Of a DNA stretch of 64,000 bases, positions 1 to 21,100 are shown piece after piece; the stretch's first letter is position 1, and every line of letters begins with the position of its first letter. The notes under the pieces are model-generated. The model did not search any database. It was not told the DNA's origin and saw nothing but the letters and a program-made list of their open reading frames with translations. Origin of the DNA: Antennarius striatus (Eukaryota > Chordata > Actinopteri > Lophiiformes > Antennariidae); NCBI RefSeq assembly GCF_040054535.1, contig NC_090784.1, positions 12,831,001 to 12,895,000 on the forward strand. Direction: 5' to 3'. Position numbers and translations under genes: made by a program.

Positions 1-127
1 CTTCACATGTAGGTTTCCAGCAGAGGTTTTGTGTAAGATGAGGTTTCAATGGAGGGTGTTGGTTGAAGAATGACACCCTTTCATCGAGAAGTGTACAGTA
101 TTTGACAGTGCCCTTGGTTGTCAGATT

Positions 128-504
128 ATGCTGGAATCAGTCATTAGTTTCCTCTACATGGACATCTTTCCTCCAAGAGCAACATGCTTCACAGTCCCTG
201 GTATGCAGCCTGCAACCTTCTACAACTTCTCTGTCAATGCCCACAATGCAATAGGAGAAGGTGACGATACAGACAACAATGCAGTACTGACCATCACCAC
301 CAAGGGTCAGTTTGGAGTAAACACAGCTTGATGCTAATCTCACAGGCCTGTACAACTGATTTGATGATCTCTAATTACTTAATAGAAACACATCATACAT
401 TCAATTATGGCATGTGAGTTCTGGTATTGTAATTCTCCTTTCTTTCTCTATAGAGAGACCAGAAATACAAGAAATCCCAACAGATGTTGACTCAGTCTTA
501 CAGA
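128..504 (+). CDS. 3' part of a fibronectin type III domain gene (partial)
   Basis: Two exons can be read. The first ends at 305 with donor gtcagt and carries the C-terminal half of an Fn3 domain: ATFYNFSVNAHNAIGEGDD followed by LTITT, the usual F/G strand pattern. The second runs 454-504 (51 bp, phase 1 at both ends) after a tatag acceptor and before a gtgagt donor; it encodes a short acidic linker starting ERPEIQEIP. The start of the first exon is uncertain (128 is only the first ATG in frame), and the gene clearly begins left of the window. The next exon is not identified. A candidate near 811 would add a short hydrophobic tail and stop; another near 2811 would give an open basic stretch. 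Fn3 domains occur in receptors, phosphatases and matrix proteins, so I do not name the gene. A decayed copy is also possible. Confidence 0.5.
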
Positions 505-2058
505 GTGAGTCTTTTATCACAACTGCATGCAAAAGCTCTAAAAGACTTGTGGGAAATTGCTGTTTGCAGAGTGGCTAGCTTCATTTAGTTAAATCATGTT
601 CATGTTATGCACCTCCAAGGCTGTTAATGTTTGCTCTATGAAAACAGCAGTTGTCATAGCACCCACCCACACTTCGCCCTGTTATTCTCTGCTCATTCAA
701 TGAGAGAAAGTGATTGGGTCAGTTTTTATCTTAGCAAATTTCCATATTAAGCTCTCTTTAACATCCATTGTAATGCTATGAGATAATGCATCTAATGTTT
801 TATGAACTAGGGTCAAGCGGACTACCAGCATATTTGACAGTAATGTTCCCTGTGGGTTTTTAAGTCATGCTGGTGTTTAATTCACTGGGATGCTTCTTTG
901 GAGAGAAGTGGAAAAAGAGCCAAGGCCAGGAATATATCACTGTGATGATATATTTTCAACCACAGACATGTTTCATCCATCACTGTCTGTCATTATATTT
1001 CTGACTTCTCAACATAATCCAAAGGACATAATTCTAAAACATGATGCAATTGTCAACTCAGTCTCCTCTCTTCTCATCTCTCCATGTCCCTCATTCTATC
1101 CATCTATGCTCGTGTCTCATCTTCTTGTTCTAATTCTCTAAGCTTCCACCTCTTGTCATATTCATCCTTCAAAGCTGTCAGTATTTCATCCATATCTTTT
1201 CATCCCATCTGCTACCTTTTTTGTCCTTCCCCTATCTCAATGTCTCTTTTTAGTTGTCCTTCACTGTCAGGTTCTCCATTCTCTATCTTTTATTTTTCAT
1301 TCCTCACCTTCCTCTGTCCTCTATTTTGCATGTATTTTCAGTTTACTTGTCTTTAATTCACTTATCCTCTCAGCATTTTTTTTGTTGTTGTGGTGGAGAG
1401 GGGGCAATCAATTTCAGTGTTTGTGAAATGATCTTCTTTTTCTGAAGTTCTAACACCACACAGTTATTTTCCTCATTCTGCTTGCCCTGTAGGTGGTACA
1501 GGGAGCACTGTATTGGATGGGAAGGAAAATGAAAACGAGGGGTAATAACAGTTAGTGAGAATATTTGTTTCATTAAAGCCATTGACACCACAATCCCACA
1601 AAAGACAGACACCATATCATACTTTTTTTTTTACTAAAACATAGTAAGAAAATAATATTTTGCATCTTTGATAGCACATACTGAGGATTAAGAGATAGGA
1701 AATTAATTTCAAAACTTAAATCTAAAGAAAGAATCACATTTGTCCATGTAGGTCCAATCAGTCAACTGTAAGAAACTCCAATAGGTATGAGAGCAGAGAA
1801 AACATAAACAACACAGCACAGCACACTTTTCACAATGTCTATGAGAGCCATGCTATGGAATGACAAAAAAGTCTTCTCTGTCTAAAAAGTTGTGAAGTCA
1901 CAGCTTTTGCCCAAAATAGATACATTAATTAGCCCTTTAGCTGTGCATAGACATGGACCTCACAATTATCATTTGTTTCAGCCAAATCAGTTAAACTAAT
2001 CTACTATTTTATTTTTCTGTGGTCACATCCTCTTCAAGGCAGATAGGTTCAGTTTGAT

Positions 2059-2062
<4 letters not shown>
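505..2062. other. Noncoding, AT-rich, no gene recognised
   Basis: No exon with convincing splice sites and protein similarity is seen, apart from the weak candidate tail exon near 811 noted for the Fn3 gene. The stretch 1050-1360 is a strongly pyrimidine-biased, tct-rich run on the + strand. The short open frames here are low-complexity Ser/Phe/Leu translations of that bias. Confidence 0.5.
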
Positions 2063-2371
<309 letters not shown>

Positions 2372-5300
2372 AGATAATATATAGAATTTCCTGCACCTAA
2401 ATGCAGTGTTGGTAATAGTCACAGCATAGTAAACGGCAACAATTTGTTCTTTAAACAAAACCATAGTTACTGAGCATGCTCCTCAAGACTTTGTTCCCAT
2501 CCATTTCATATTTAATCATCTCTTCTTTTTTGTTATGATTAAACCATTAAGTCTATTACCATGTATTTTATTAAACAGGAGGTAAAAATGTCTGAAACCT
2601 CAGAGGTAGATCAATGAAGGCAAACTTAACCACACCAATCTGAGTGGTTCAATTCTTCTCAAGGCCTGTAGGAAGATAAATGGGGATAGCTACCTGAATT
2701 TACTGCATCATCTTCTGCCTGAATGTAGCACATGTGGAAAAGTCATTTATCTGAAGTTACTCAGGGTCAAAGCTGATCTGATGCCATCTCTTCTGTCTCA
2801 TTCATTTCAGGAAAGGTCCCATTATTATTACCCATCCTGCCTCTCAGCCTACACCCTGAGGAAATACGCAGGCTCTGTGAAAAAATATGGGTCAAATTAA
2901 AAAACAACAACAACAGTTTACACCTCACGCCCACAGACATTAGGCTGTCGAGTCAATTAAGAGTTACTGTACATTTGTCTTTATTCAAACTACTGGCAAA
3001 CAACTGCAATGTGCATGTGTTATTCCTTACCTATGTTTTGTGTGTGCGTTTCTGTGTGCCCTTAAAGACGTCACCTACTGCCCCTGTGGACGCCCACAGC
3101 TATCTGAATGAAGAGACGAGGGTTCGTACCAAGACAGTCTCACTTCCTGTCCCTGTTCCCCTCTGCCCTTGCTTAACCCTGGACTGACTCATCACGGGAA
3201 GGAGTGGAAACCACCTACACTCCATCAGGTCTGTGAGGAGAACCCCAATTGATGAGACGATCAGAGCTCCTATTTGATTCATTTTTCACAAAAGTGTCAA
3301 AATACATCATTGCTTAAGGTGGATGATTTATGGAGTGAAATGTGCAAGCTGGTTCAGGCAGACAACTCGATCTTCACTGCTGTAACACACATATGCGCGA
3401 CATGCCTCATCACCAAAAGACCCTCCACATTTGGCAGTTTATTGAAGGTCCACCAATTTCCAGCTACTCCTTCTGCTTGTCAATGCAGCTATTCCCTCAC
3501 CATCACCCCAACATCCACCTGTAGGCTCTGTCCAGGGGGCTCAGGAAATGTTCTCATCACTCCCTAATATACCGTATTCATATGAACACGTCAGCAGGGA
3601 GTGATGCAGTTGGAGCCTAGACGCCCTGGAGCCTGAACCCAGACATATTCTGCTGCTGTTGTAATAAACCCATGAGTTCTTTTGACTGAAATTCTACATA
3701 ATGCAACTGAGCTGAAATCTGACCCTCAGCAGGTCAACAAACAAGTGAGGGATTTCATGGGTGTTCCACAACCAGGGAGAGACTCTGATCTTCATTTGAA
3801 TTGAGAGAATTAGTTTAGAATGAGAAGAACAGACGAAAAAGTATGTGACTCAAGAGTCACATGCTATCATTACCAGATAGTAAATACATGACTTGAGGAT
3901 TTAAAGCGATATCTAAGCAATATCTTGTTTCCTCTTGAAGTTCAGCTCAAAGCATCAGTGGGTGAGAAAAACTATGCAGTGGTTTTGACTCACTGAGGGT
4001 GGGGAGTTAACAAGAAATAGGTTCAGGAAGAGAGGGTAACGCTGAGTAGCAATCCTTCTGTGGCTACTGCGAAAGAAAAAAAGTATTTTCTTTACTTTGT
4101 GACATTCAAAAAATAGTGTGAGGTGAAGACAGTGACTGCGTTTCATTTCACCAACCACATAACAGTTATAATTTTTATTTATAGAATATTCTCTAACTCA
4201 GAGTCACACAAAACTGGAAATGAAAGAAAAAATTGAGTCAAAGTTAGAACAAAGGTTATTGTAATATGAGATAAAATCAAACCAGTTAAAAACAATAAGG
4301 AGTCTTCAGACAAATTAACAGGTCTGTGAAGCTCTACTAGCGCAGGAGCAATTTGAGCTTAACATTAGTATGCCAATATGCCTGCACTGACAATACTAGC
4401 ACGTTGATACTTAGCAGATGTGTTATTTATTGAGCTTGTTGTCTTAGTTTATTTAACATATTAAAAGGCCTCTTTGAAACATTTGATAATTACCGTTAAA
4501 ACAAAGCACAGCTGAGACTGATGGAATGTTAACAGCTTTACAGATATGTCATGAACCAGTCAGGAGATACATCCTGAGGGGACGTGAAGGTTTTCACAAA
4601 TTCACGTAGCAATCCATTAAGTTATGTCTTCACCCTGTTCCTGCTTCAAGCGTCTGCTTTTCCCTCCAGCACAATTTGTCACATCAGTCTCATGAGTGTA
4701 CACGTAACCTACATCACAAATCACTGACAGCACACACAGTCCAATGAGTCAAAGAAAAACAGGTATAATCTTCAGTCGCCTCAGTAAAAATGCCCTCCTT
4801 CACTTTATTTTATTTTTCAGAAATCCTTCATAATGAATCATTTTCAAAGCATTATTAGCTGTGGAATTATTGAGTTCCATTATGTAAGAGGTGATCACTT
4901 AATCCTGATTTGGTTGTTTTTGACACATTTGTCCACAGAACAGCATTCTATTTCCTAAACAGAGCTTGCCTGACTGCCAGGAGATAAATCTCAATGTTTC
5001 ACTGAGCTGCGTTTCCTCAATTAGGCTCGCTATTCTCCATCATGAGCCGTCAAGGTGTGTTTGTCTCATTACTGAACAATTGTTTAAGTTCCTGTCAAGC
5101 TGACTTGCTGTGTTTAAACCAAAGCCTGTACACGATGTATCTTTCCAGCTCAGGCAGGAATGGTAATCTGCTAAACTGAAGGCTTGACAGCTCTACTCTG
5201 TGTGTCAACTTGCATTTTTCCTCACTCGCCTCACGAACATTTTGATATACCTGTATTGTGCTCAGATGAATCTCAAGGGAGTTGCGGCATACATGCTGCA

Positions 5301-5620
5301 TGGGTGCCTATTAAAGTCAAAAGAGGAATTAATAAGGGAATGCAATTACCTCAACTCGAGGAGTGTTTTCACATCTTTTTTTTTTTAATCTCACCTGAAT
5401 GTCTTAATTTCTTTGAAAAACGCATATGAGACTAAATAAAGCTATTGTCACCTAAACAGATTGTGCTCAGTCGGTGGCAAATTTAACACAAATATCTGCA
5501 AATCATGCCATGCTGTCATTATCCCAAGTTCCCAACATGATCTAAATAATAATACCATCAAAAGAAATAACTCCTTTTACAAATTCAACAAGGCAGTCAG
5601 AGACTGCAAAATCCCGCGAC
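2372..5620. other. Intergenic sequence, no gene recognised
   Basis: I see no exon chain here. One weak possibility is 2811-2890: after a ttcatttcag acceptor an open frame continues in the phase left by the Fn3-linker exon, but it shows no domain and no clear donor. 3060-3680 is slightly more GC-rich but carries no protein signature. The rest is AT-rich with stops in all frames. Confidence 0.4.
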
Positions 5621-5629
5621 TTACCCTGG

Positions 5630-6115
5630 CCTCCTTTCAGGGTAGATCAGGGTACCCTGAAAGTAGTACCTGACTAGTGCAAAGAATAGTGCATATGGAG
5701 AAGGCCAGTGTGAGTGAGACCATAGAACAAAGCTAGTGCATAGATCAAAACAATAGCTTTGATCTAGGGTCTTACTCACACTGGTCTTCTCCCTCGTCTT
5801 TCCGTCTTTATCCGGTTCCTGAGCGTGCAAAAGTTGAAATTTGACCCTGACCTACTTTTCTCAAGGTCAATGTCATCGTCTCAATTTAATCTTCTTTGCT
5901 GACCGAGTAATGTGTTTTTTTGTTTCATCTTTCTATCTGCAACGGTTGCGAAGATATTTGGTGGACAAACGAACGAACGAACACATAAACTCTGACAATT
6001 AGAATACATCACTGCTTTGAAGCGGGATATAATAGCAATTTACTGCCAGTTATTACATCCCGCTTCAAAGCAGTGATGTATTCTAATTATTAGAGTTTGT
6101 GTGTTCGTTCGTCCC
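5630..6115. mobile_element. Hairpin-forming non-autonomous element (MITE-like)
   Basis: Three nested or adjacent inverted repeats lie together. (1) 5636-5667: arms ctttcaggg / ccctgaaag. (2) About 5695-5722 against 5765-5792: arms containing gtgtgagtgagacc and its complement with few mismatches. (3) About 5969-6033 against 6047-6113: arms of about 65 bp built around the 17-mer tgctttgaagcgggata, nearly perfect, and ending in tandem acgaacga repeats on both sides. There is no coding capacity. The arrangement suggests a foldback or MITE-type repeat; the family is not identified. Confidence 0.65.
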
Positions 6116-7860
6116 TCCGTTCGAATGTTTGAATTGCATTAGGGAGTTTGTGATAGTTTTGTTTTTTATGACAGATCATTTGATGGCAAACATACAGCCT
6201 CAGTCATACCACAGAAAATGTCAAGACTTAAAATAATGTTGTATTTCACCACAGAGTAGACATGTATATATAGCTTGGACTGCAAGTTAAACAAGCAGAT
6301 ATTTAGCCTTATTTAGTCTAAAAATGCCACACATTAATGAGCCACACATTTCCCTACCTTAGATTGTAGGCTGAATCCAACACTGCTTTCCTATTTTACC
6401 CAAAGGTATACAATACATTTAAAGCAGCTTTCTCTTTTGAATTCCAGTGAAACCCACACTTTTTTCTTTTTTGTATGTAAGCACATTTGAATTCATACAT
6501 CTACTTTAGCGTCTCATGCATTTAAATGCACACTTCCTCCCACTAAAAGATAGGACGAACATTTTTGCATTCATAAATCATATACAGTGATTCTTAATGA
6601 GACGGGTCACTGCTTTTTAAAGACTATATATGGGCTGTGCCTCCATGTATATACTGCATAACTGCTTACATTCATGCAAAAAAAAAAAAGCCTTATGTGG
6701 GAAGAAAAAAACATATTAAAGTCTAAAATAAAGGAATGCAAAAATAGGAAAGTAAATGTAATATAATATTGTATGATAACAGACTGTTCCTCCACCAATA
6801 AAAGAAATGTTCCTCTGCTAGTGTGCATGAATTTCAGGCTTTTGTCTACTCTAAAATTAAATAATGCTCTGGGTCACAGTGGCACACAGCAATCCTATAT
6901 AACACTAATAAAAACCAAGAATTTAATAGTATGGGAATGTCCCCGTGGCTCTCGTTACTCAGTCCTTGACTTTTGATAACTCTGTTCTCTCCATGTAACC
7001 AGTTCCGGTCTGCTGCCTGGTCACCTACCAGCCCACCTGCCTGCCTCGATGACTTCCCTCCTGCCGACTCACCTACTCAGCCTGGTCATCTGGTCCACCA
7101 TCTAACCATATCTTTTTGTTAAAGAAATATTTTTTCCCGTACCTAGCGTGCTTCGCATTTGGGTCCTACAGTAAACCGTGACAACAGAGAGATTATCAAT
7201 CCCATGATAAACAAGCAGAATTGCATCTTTTGGATTCTTGTTGAAAAGGTTGGTCTTTAAAATAAGAATGTGTATTTTTTCATAAGCATGCCTATGTTGG
7301 AATATCTTTAATTCAGCTTGATTAAAAGAAATAATGAACCTCATCACTAATAACTGGGAAAAATACATAATTACAGCTTTCCTAAGAAATGAAGTTTAAC
7401 TTCCTGCAAATACAGCAACAATTTCTTCCGCCGTGGGCATGCAATTCCTTTTTGTACACAAAGGACAGATGGCTCTATGGACAGAAAAGACAGTGAAATC
7501 AAGCTGCACAGAATGACAGACAGGCAAAAAAATACAATGGAAAGGAGTATACTGTCAGCAATAAGAAAAATAAAGGAGGAATACAAGCCACAGTGCACAG
7601 AGACAGGAAAACTGCAAACGGGGTGAGTGAGACTGAAAAGCTGGAAGCAAAAGAACAAGAAGGAGGAGGCCATGTCACGAGAACGAGTGGGTGAGCGAGA
7701 GACTCCAAGTTCAGACAGTTAGATGAGGAAGTGCAGCTCGTAGCACATGGGTGTGGTCGGTTAGCAGTTACTACATCAGTCTATCGGAAGTGACACACAG
7801 AGGAAGGCACTGCAGATGATGAGACAGTGGATAAATCCCAGGACTGCAGCACCTCACAGG
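6116..7860. other. Upstream region of the FXYD5-like gene
   Basis: No protein-coding signal is seen. The interval 7680-7860, just before the first coding exon, would hold the promoter or 5' untranslated region of the FXYD5-like gene. I could not pick a TATA box or start site with confidence. Confidence 0.35.
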
Positions 7861-14806
<6,946 letters not shown>

Positions 14807-14875
14807 GGACAGAGAGCATGTGTGTGTTTTCAAAGAGAAAAACACTCAACCCACACTTGGCATCGCACGCGCGTG

Positions 14876-14877
14876 TG

Positions 14878-14947
<70 letters not shown>
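14876..14947. repeat. (GT)n microsatellite in the probable FXYD5-like 3' UTR
   Basis: About 35 GT units, broken once by 'at' near 14909, start 70 bp after the FXYD5-like stop codon. A possible polyadenylation signal ATTAAA is at 15201-15206. If that signal is used, the GT tract is transcribed in the 3' UTR. Confidence 0.9.
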
Positions 14948-14948
<1 letters not shown>

Positions 14949-17327
14949 ACCGACTGTTTGTATGCTGCTTAGTAACAGTGTCCAAACATGTATTACAGTG
15001 ACAACTGAAAAATCTGGAACCATGACCTGCTTAGTCTCTGTCAAATATTATTTCGACACTTCACTAAAAGTGTTTATTTATGTTGACACATAACGAAGCA
15101 GTGATTCATGTTTTAATTACACCTACAGCCATGAAGCAGCCTTGCTTCTAATTATCTTTGCATCTGATAATGCAGCCACCATCTCACAACCAGGATTATT
15201 ATTAAAGGTTATTAAGAATAGCATCTCATATTTTATAGTCTGGCACAACACTCGTGGTCTGTCAGGAATCTAAACATGAAGCTGGGTAGCTTTTCTCTTC
15301 CTGATAAATGTGGCACACTCTTCACTCTTTCAGTCTTGACAAAATGTGATGTTTAGTAAAGGGTGTCTAAGCCTCTTAGTGGCTCTGTGCTTGTAAATGA
15401 GTAAAGCTCTAGATTAAACTAGATCCACTGACACATCATCTCTGCATCCATATAGCAGTGAAAAGATGCAGGAACAATCAACAAACTTGTAGGAACCATG
15501 CACATTTTATAACAGATTTAATATTCAGAATCAACAAAATCCAGAGTTCAGCATACCTACATAATATACAATGGTATACTGTGTTCGAGCTGCTTTCACA
15601 ACAATGTGGAGGTCACAGCGCTTGTGCAGATGCCATCAATTCATGATATGCAATTCCTCACTGTAACTCTGAAATATATTATAATATAATACAATACATA
15701 CAGCATGGGTTAATCTGGATACACAAGTGCAGATGAATATAAGCACTCAATATTAAAGTCCAATTGTTTTTTCTGCAATACAACACTTAAAAATATTTTT
15801 CTACAAAATGTGTTTTGACAAATAACTGACTCCCTCATTCCAAAATTGTATACAAATAATTTCCAGTTAAGCAGTGAAGAGAAAGCATCATCTCTTAAAC
15901 CTCATAAAGTATATTTAAAAAAATCTAAAATTCATAACTCAGTAAATTTGTAAGTAAATACAATATAGTTTATATTAAAAAATTTAAATTCAGACAAAAC
16001 CTTTAGTATGGTGGCCCCGATAGCAATACAATAAGGGACATTAAGTGAGAAAAGATGACCAAATGCAGAAAACTCTGTTCTGTTCTGTTGTTTTCTGTAT
16101 TTGATTTCTTGCTTCAAACCTTTATAGTGTTCCCAAGTGGTGTCAGATGGACAATGATGTTTTCTTAACTTGCTCTGCGCTTTCTTCAGGACAAAAAAAG
16201 TTTGGCTTCAAAATGACACAACATTTAATTTTCTTTTTTTTTTACACATATAACATTTGAGGAAGAAACAAAGCTATAAGCAGCTGCATTTTATGTCATT
16301 GAGATCTTTGGTGTCACAGTAGCAATCTTTTACAGGTGGAAATAACAGGGTTCCTCACTGTTGTGGAACATTCCATGTGTACATTTTGAACAGCATTGGT
16401 GTTGTTGGGTTGTTGTTTGTCCACCCATGGTGAACATGGATATGTAGGTTATTACGATATAACAAAAAACTGAAATGTTTTGTACTGGAAGTTTGTCTAA
16501 TTGTCCTCCATTTGAAATGCTGATACATATTGAACCTAATTGGGTAATGCTACATGTTTTTTTCAGAAGTAATACATAGCTTACACAAAGGTGAATGATA
16601 GAACAAATGCACAAAACAACTAAAATAGCTCAACAGAGCTCACCCATCCCTTCATAAAGTTCTCTGCAAATCAGTTCGGCTGATTTGCTTAATTAGGGAA
16701 TATGTCCAAAAACAAGCCCATTAGCAATGCTGGAAAATGTAATAACTGTATCTGTCCATTAATTTGAATCTGCCCCCAAATTTAATAGGATATTTCTGGC
16801 AATATCCCAATCCTTCTATTAAGTTTAATGGAAATCTATAATAATCACATTTGCCAATTTTTTTCAGTTAAATAAATCATCATTTCAACAGACTACAGTC
16901 ACTTTGCAGGCCAAACAAGATGTGACTACACATTTGTTTGTGCTGTGAAATCTGGCTACACTGGAGCAAAGGCCTTCCCCAGCATCAAGAATAACTGCAA
17001 GGGACAGTGACCCAAGTAAGATTCTGCTGTAACAAATCCAGTGTTTAACCTCTTGCAGCACTTTTGTGTTTTTTACTCTGACATATTGTCTTGTCAAACA
17101 CGAACATATTCCCTCGTCCGTCAACCTCTGCTGCAGAAAGTTCTCTTCGCCATAATGGAGCAAATCAGAGCTCCAGTCCTTCTGGTTCTCTGACAGAAAG
17201 CTTTTTTGTATGAAATGAGTGATTTCCATTTAAATTAAAATGGGGAACCCATCATGGATGAAACAAAGGTGTTGTAGGCATTTCACAATCATCTCACGAT
17301 TGTTTTGAAATATGAGAATGCCCCCCC

Positions 17328-17330
<3 letters not shown>
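14948..17330. other. Convergent intergenic region, no gene recognised
   Basis: This lies between the 3' end of the FXYD5-like gene and the 3' end of the minus-strand membrane-protein gene. It is AT-rich (especially 15650-16270). The longest open frame (16885-17229, minus, 114 codons) has no domain, signal peptide or compositional bias that would support a gene. Confidence 0.45.

Positions 17331-17372
<42 letters not shown>
17331..17372. repeat. (CA)n microsatellite after a C run
   Basis: A run of cccccccc at about 17321 leads into cca units and then about 18 CA units. Confidence 0.9.
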
Positions 17373-18161
17373 CTTCCCCCTGCTGGTGAGTTATTAATCC
17401 AAATCTCTACTGCATTCAGAGGGTGATATACACTTGCCAGACTGAGGCATAAGACTTTAAAAATAAAAAATAAAAAAGACGGGGAAAAGTAAACACCATC
17501 ACACATGGTGGTGGTTGATTAATTTGTTGCCTTCCAAAATGTTCTCACTGGCTATTTCCACTGGCTTCATTCTTACAGAGGTGAATTGGGTACAGGTTTT
17601 TATGCACCACTTTCTGTCATTCCTAATGGGCCAGAAAGAGAGGATGTCAGACAAGTGAAGAGGAGACTGGAGTGAGAACTTGGTTGGCTTAGTGTGGATT
17701 AGCTCGGTTTGTCTCGCTCATCAACAATTTCAAACTGACAGGTCTATTCCACATCACAGCAAATCAAACACAAATACAGATTTCACGGCAGAACTGCTGA
17801 GAATAATTTCTTTCAGGTAAAAAAAAAAAAGGGGGGGGGGGCTGTGGCTGTCCTAAATTACTGCTTTTAACAAAAGAAGCTTGGATCCACATTCACTGCG
17901 TTCAAATGGAATTCCTCAAATAGAATCCAATTAGATTGTCTGAAGACATTCCAACTGTCCCAGGCTAAATTACATGTATAGTAAAAAAAAACAAAAAAAT
18001 AACACAAACAAAAAAATAAACTATGTGTGAACTGAATTTCGAGAAGAAAACTCTTGTGGAAACAAATGCTAAATGTCCTGAGATAAGAAGGAGATCACAT
18101 AGTTCCCTGCATTGCTCCTCCTTTGTCTGCATGTTAAGAAGACTGCTTCTCCCACCAGGAA

Positions 18162-21100
18162 CTAAACACCTTTGTGGTTCTGCTCTGTAGGAACTGAGTA
18201 GATCCTGAAGAGAGACAGGAAGGAAATAAAGGAGAGAGGAGGGTTAGGAGAGCGCAAAACTAAAAAGTATGTCATCTTTCAGATATTTTCTGGTTCTTTT
18301 CCATTTTGTTACCAGAAAGACAGAAGTAAAGCACCTCGTGTGACGGAATTGAGGAAATGGCATATCTGCCACAACGCTGCAGGGCTCTGACAGGTGCAAC
18401 GGCGACTGCATCACCCCAAAACACAGCTCATCCCCAGGTGGGGCTTATAAACCTGGCAAAGCACTGTTGATTCAACAAGCCAGAGGTTGCTCTGTGATTA
18501 AGCTTCTTCAGCAGAGCGATCAATCAGCACCAAACACTGCCAGAGCTGACTACAACTTCAGGAGGCAGAAAATAATCCTGCACAGGAATTTAACCCTTGC
18601 AGATAATCCTGGGCATCTGCTCAACAATGTCAGTCCTGCTGCTTACAGATCTCCAGGGACTAATTTTAGTCACACTAACAGCCGACCCATAAATTCTGAC
18701 CCGACCAGCAGGTCACATACTGTATATTACTGCAGCGCAGAACAAAAGAAACCTGATTACTCTGCAGAATGTTGTCCTACAGCCGACTGCCTTTAAATAA
18801 GTATGGAAATGAGGCAAAAAAACTAAAGTGAGAGCAGTTCTCTGTGTAACTGGTTCAGGCTGTTCTGCTGTCCGATTGCTTTTGGCAGATAGTTGTCATG
18901 GCGCCATGACTATGTTTACGATGGTTTTTTTTTTTTATTATTTCGGAGCAGTTGACTCAGGCCTCAGTTCATGAGGTAAGCTTTGCAACAGGTTAGGTCT
19001 TGTCCACACTGATCAGTCATAGGCCCAGTGGCAACGTCTTAGAGCTATTGTTTGATGGAGAAGATGGAAAAGCTGAGCAGTAGGGAGCGTTTGGCAGCAG
19101 CCTCAGACTGTGATACTAATTACTGTTCAAGTCCAGACAGGCTCAGGTGGGTGGATGCTTGTGTTGTTGTGATTCTGATGGTTGGAATGAATTGAGGGAA
19201 ATTGGCAAAGCAGCAAAAAGGCTGTTATCCACCAGACTGGTTTTTTCACCTGCAGGCTGACTTAGCGAAAAATAGAACAAGTTTTTCTTAGTACAACACT
19301 AAGACAGTATAAACAGAAGCCATAGGGCCATATTGTTGAGTGTGAGAATGAAGAACACAGAATATAAGACAGCCTACTTCAAATCTGACATCAGAAGTAC
19401 GAAAATTTGACCTTACCCTTGCTGCCGATTGTTCATGTGACGTCTAACCAACATTATAGCTGCGAGAAAAAGAAATGTAACAAAGATCACTACTGCACAA
19501 TAGAGAAGTTCGTATTTGCTTTAGAATTAACAGCTTTACACGGTACATCGAGACTGCAGTGATTCCTGTCAAGCACTGTAAGGCTTAGAGTATTTGTTAA
19601 CCATACGAATGAAAAAAATTCCGTTTTTCAACATTTTGTCTAAATTGAACACATCATACTTACTGACTATTGCTGCAACTGATAGAGTCAGAGCAGTCAC
19701 AGCTACAATGATGACAATTAGAGTAAACTGATCTGTAAGAAAAAAATCGGATTTTACTTTATAATTTATTCATTTATAAAAGTTTACTGAGTTATCATTG
19801 AGAATTTTAATACATTTGTTGTATATCACTAATTCTAGCAAAAATGTTCATCCCACCTGTCTTGTCTTCTTCCCCTATTTCTGGCAGCGTGTCAGGGCCC
19901 CGTTTGCTCAGAACTACATTCAATATGAAAAAGTTGACACAAGTTATGTTGATTTCAAATGCACTTTACATTTCACCTCCCACACAACTGCTGTACATCT
20001 ACAACGTACAGAAAACAAACTTACAGTCTAAAGATTCCAAAAGAATTTGCTCAGAGTTTTGTGGGCTTAATAGACGATTGGAGTCATCACCTAAAAGCAT
20101 TCTATTATCAAGGAAATATGATCCTCTGCTGTTTTGCAGAGAAGATAATGAGGAGATCAAAATTACTATCTGCATAGTGCTAATAACACCACAAACAGCA
20201 GCCCACTCTGTCTTATTATAAAACCCACCAAACACCACCCCAGCTCATTAAATGCTTATTTCATTTGAGCACAAAATTAAGTTTTTTCCAAGACAAGCTA
20301 ATTTTATGTATAAAACTAACAAGATGTTAGACTAAGCTAAGTGGCTTAGCAGTTTCATATTTACCATATGGGCATGAGAGTTTTATCTTGGCAATCTCCT
20401 CATCAAGCTCTCAGGAGGACATGAATAGTAATAGTTCTACTTGTGTGGTGGCAATCTTTTTGTTTATGTTTGTTATATTGTCAGAATAGTAAAAAAGGCA
20501 ACCAGAGGAACTGTTGAACGATGACAATGAAAAACACTGATTATATTACTGTATAATATGTAATCACTAACATGACATTACTATTTTTTAAATATCATGG
20601 GATGTGACTGTATATAACAATGTCCACACTTAAACAACTAACAATAAATTAATAAATTCGTTTATTTAATTAATAAATAAGCGTGTGTGTGAGCATCTAG
20701 AGGGAAGGAGTGAGACTTCTGAGGAGAAATGCTGCTCTTCTGATCATTGACTGGTCACGGCCCTGCTCTATAAATCTATCAAATATCCATCAAAGTGAAG
20801 ATGAGGAGTGACAGAGAGAGAATGAGAATGCCAATGCTGATTAGTTGACCGGCAGGATGGCAGAGATGTTGACATAGTCGTTGGCCTTTTGGCAGAATCC
20901 ACAGGGCCTTTTCCAGGGAGCTAATTGATTTCATTTAAGGCTTAATGGTTGGGAGGAGGGAGAGCCAAGAGGAGACACAGGCCTTTACACTTCCACTCGA
21001 GCACACTACACAGAATGCTGAATTACTGGTAAATTATTATAAAAGCCATAATCATCCCATTCTCTCTGCTAAACAGATACCAATGATGCGTTTGTGTGTT

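Noticed and set aside
16885-17229. 114-codon minus-strand open frame
   Set aside because: No signal peptide, domain, splice partners or bias; compatible with chance.
18467-18796. 109-codon plus-strand open frame
   Set aside because: It lies antisense in the last intron of the minus-strand membrane-protein gene and has no recognisable feature.
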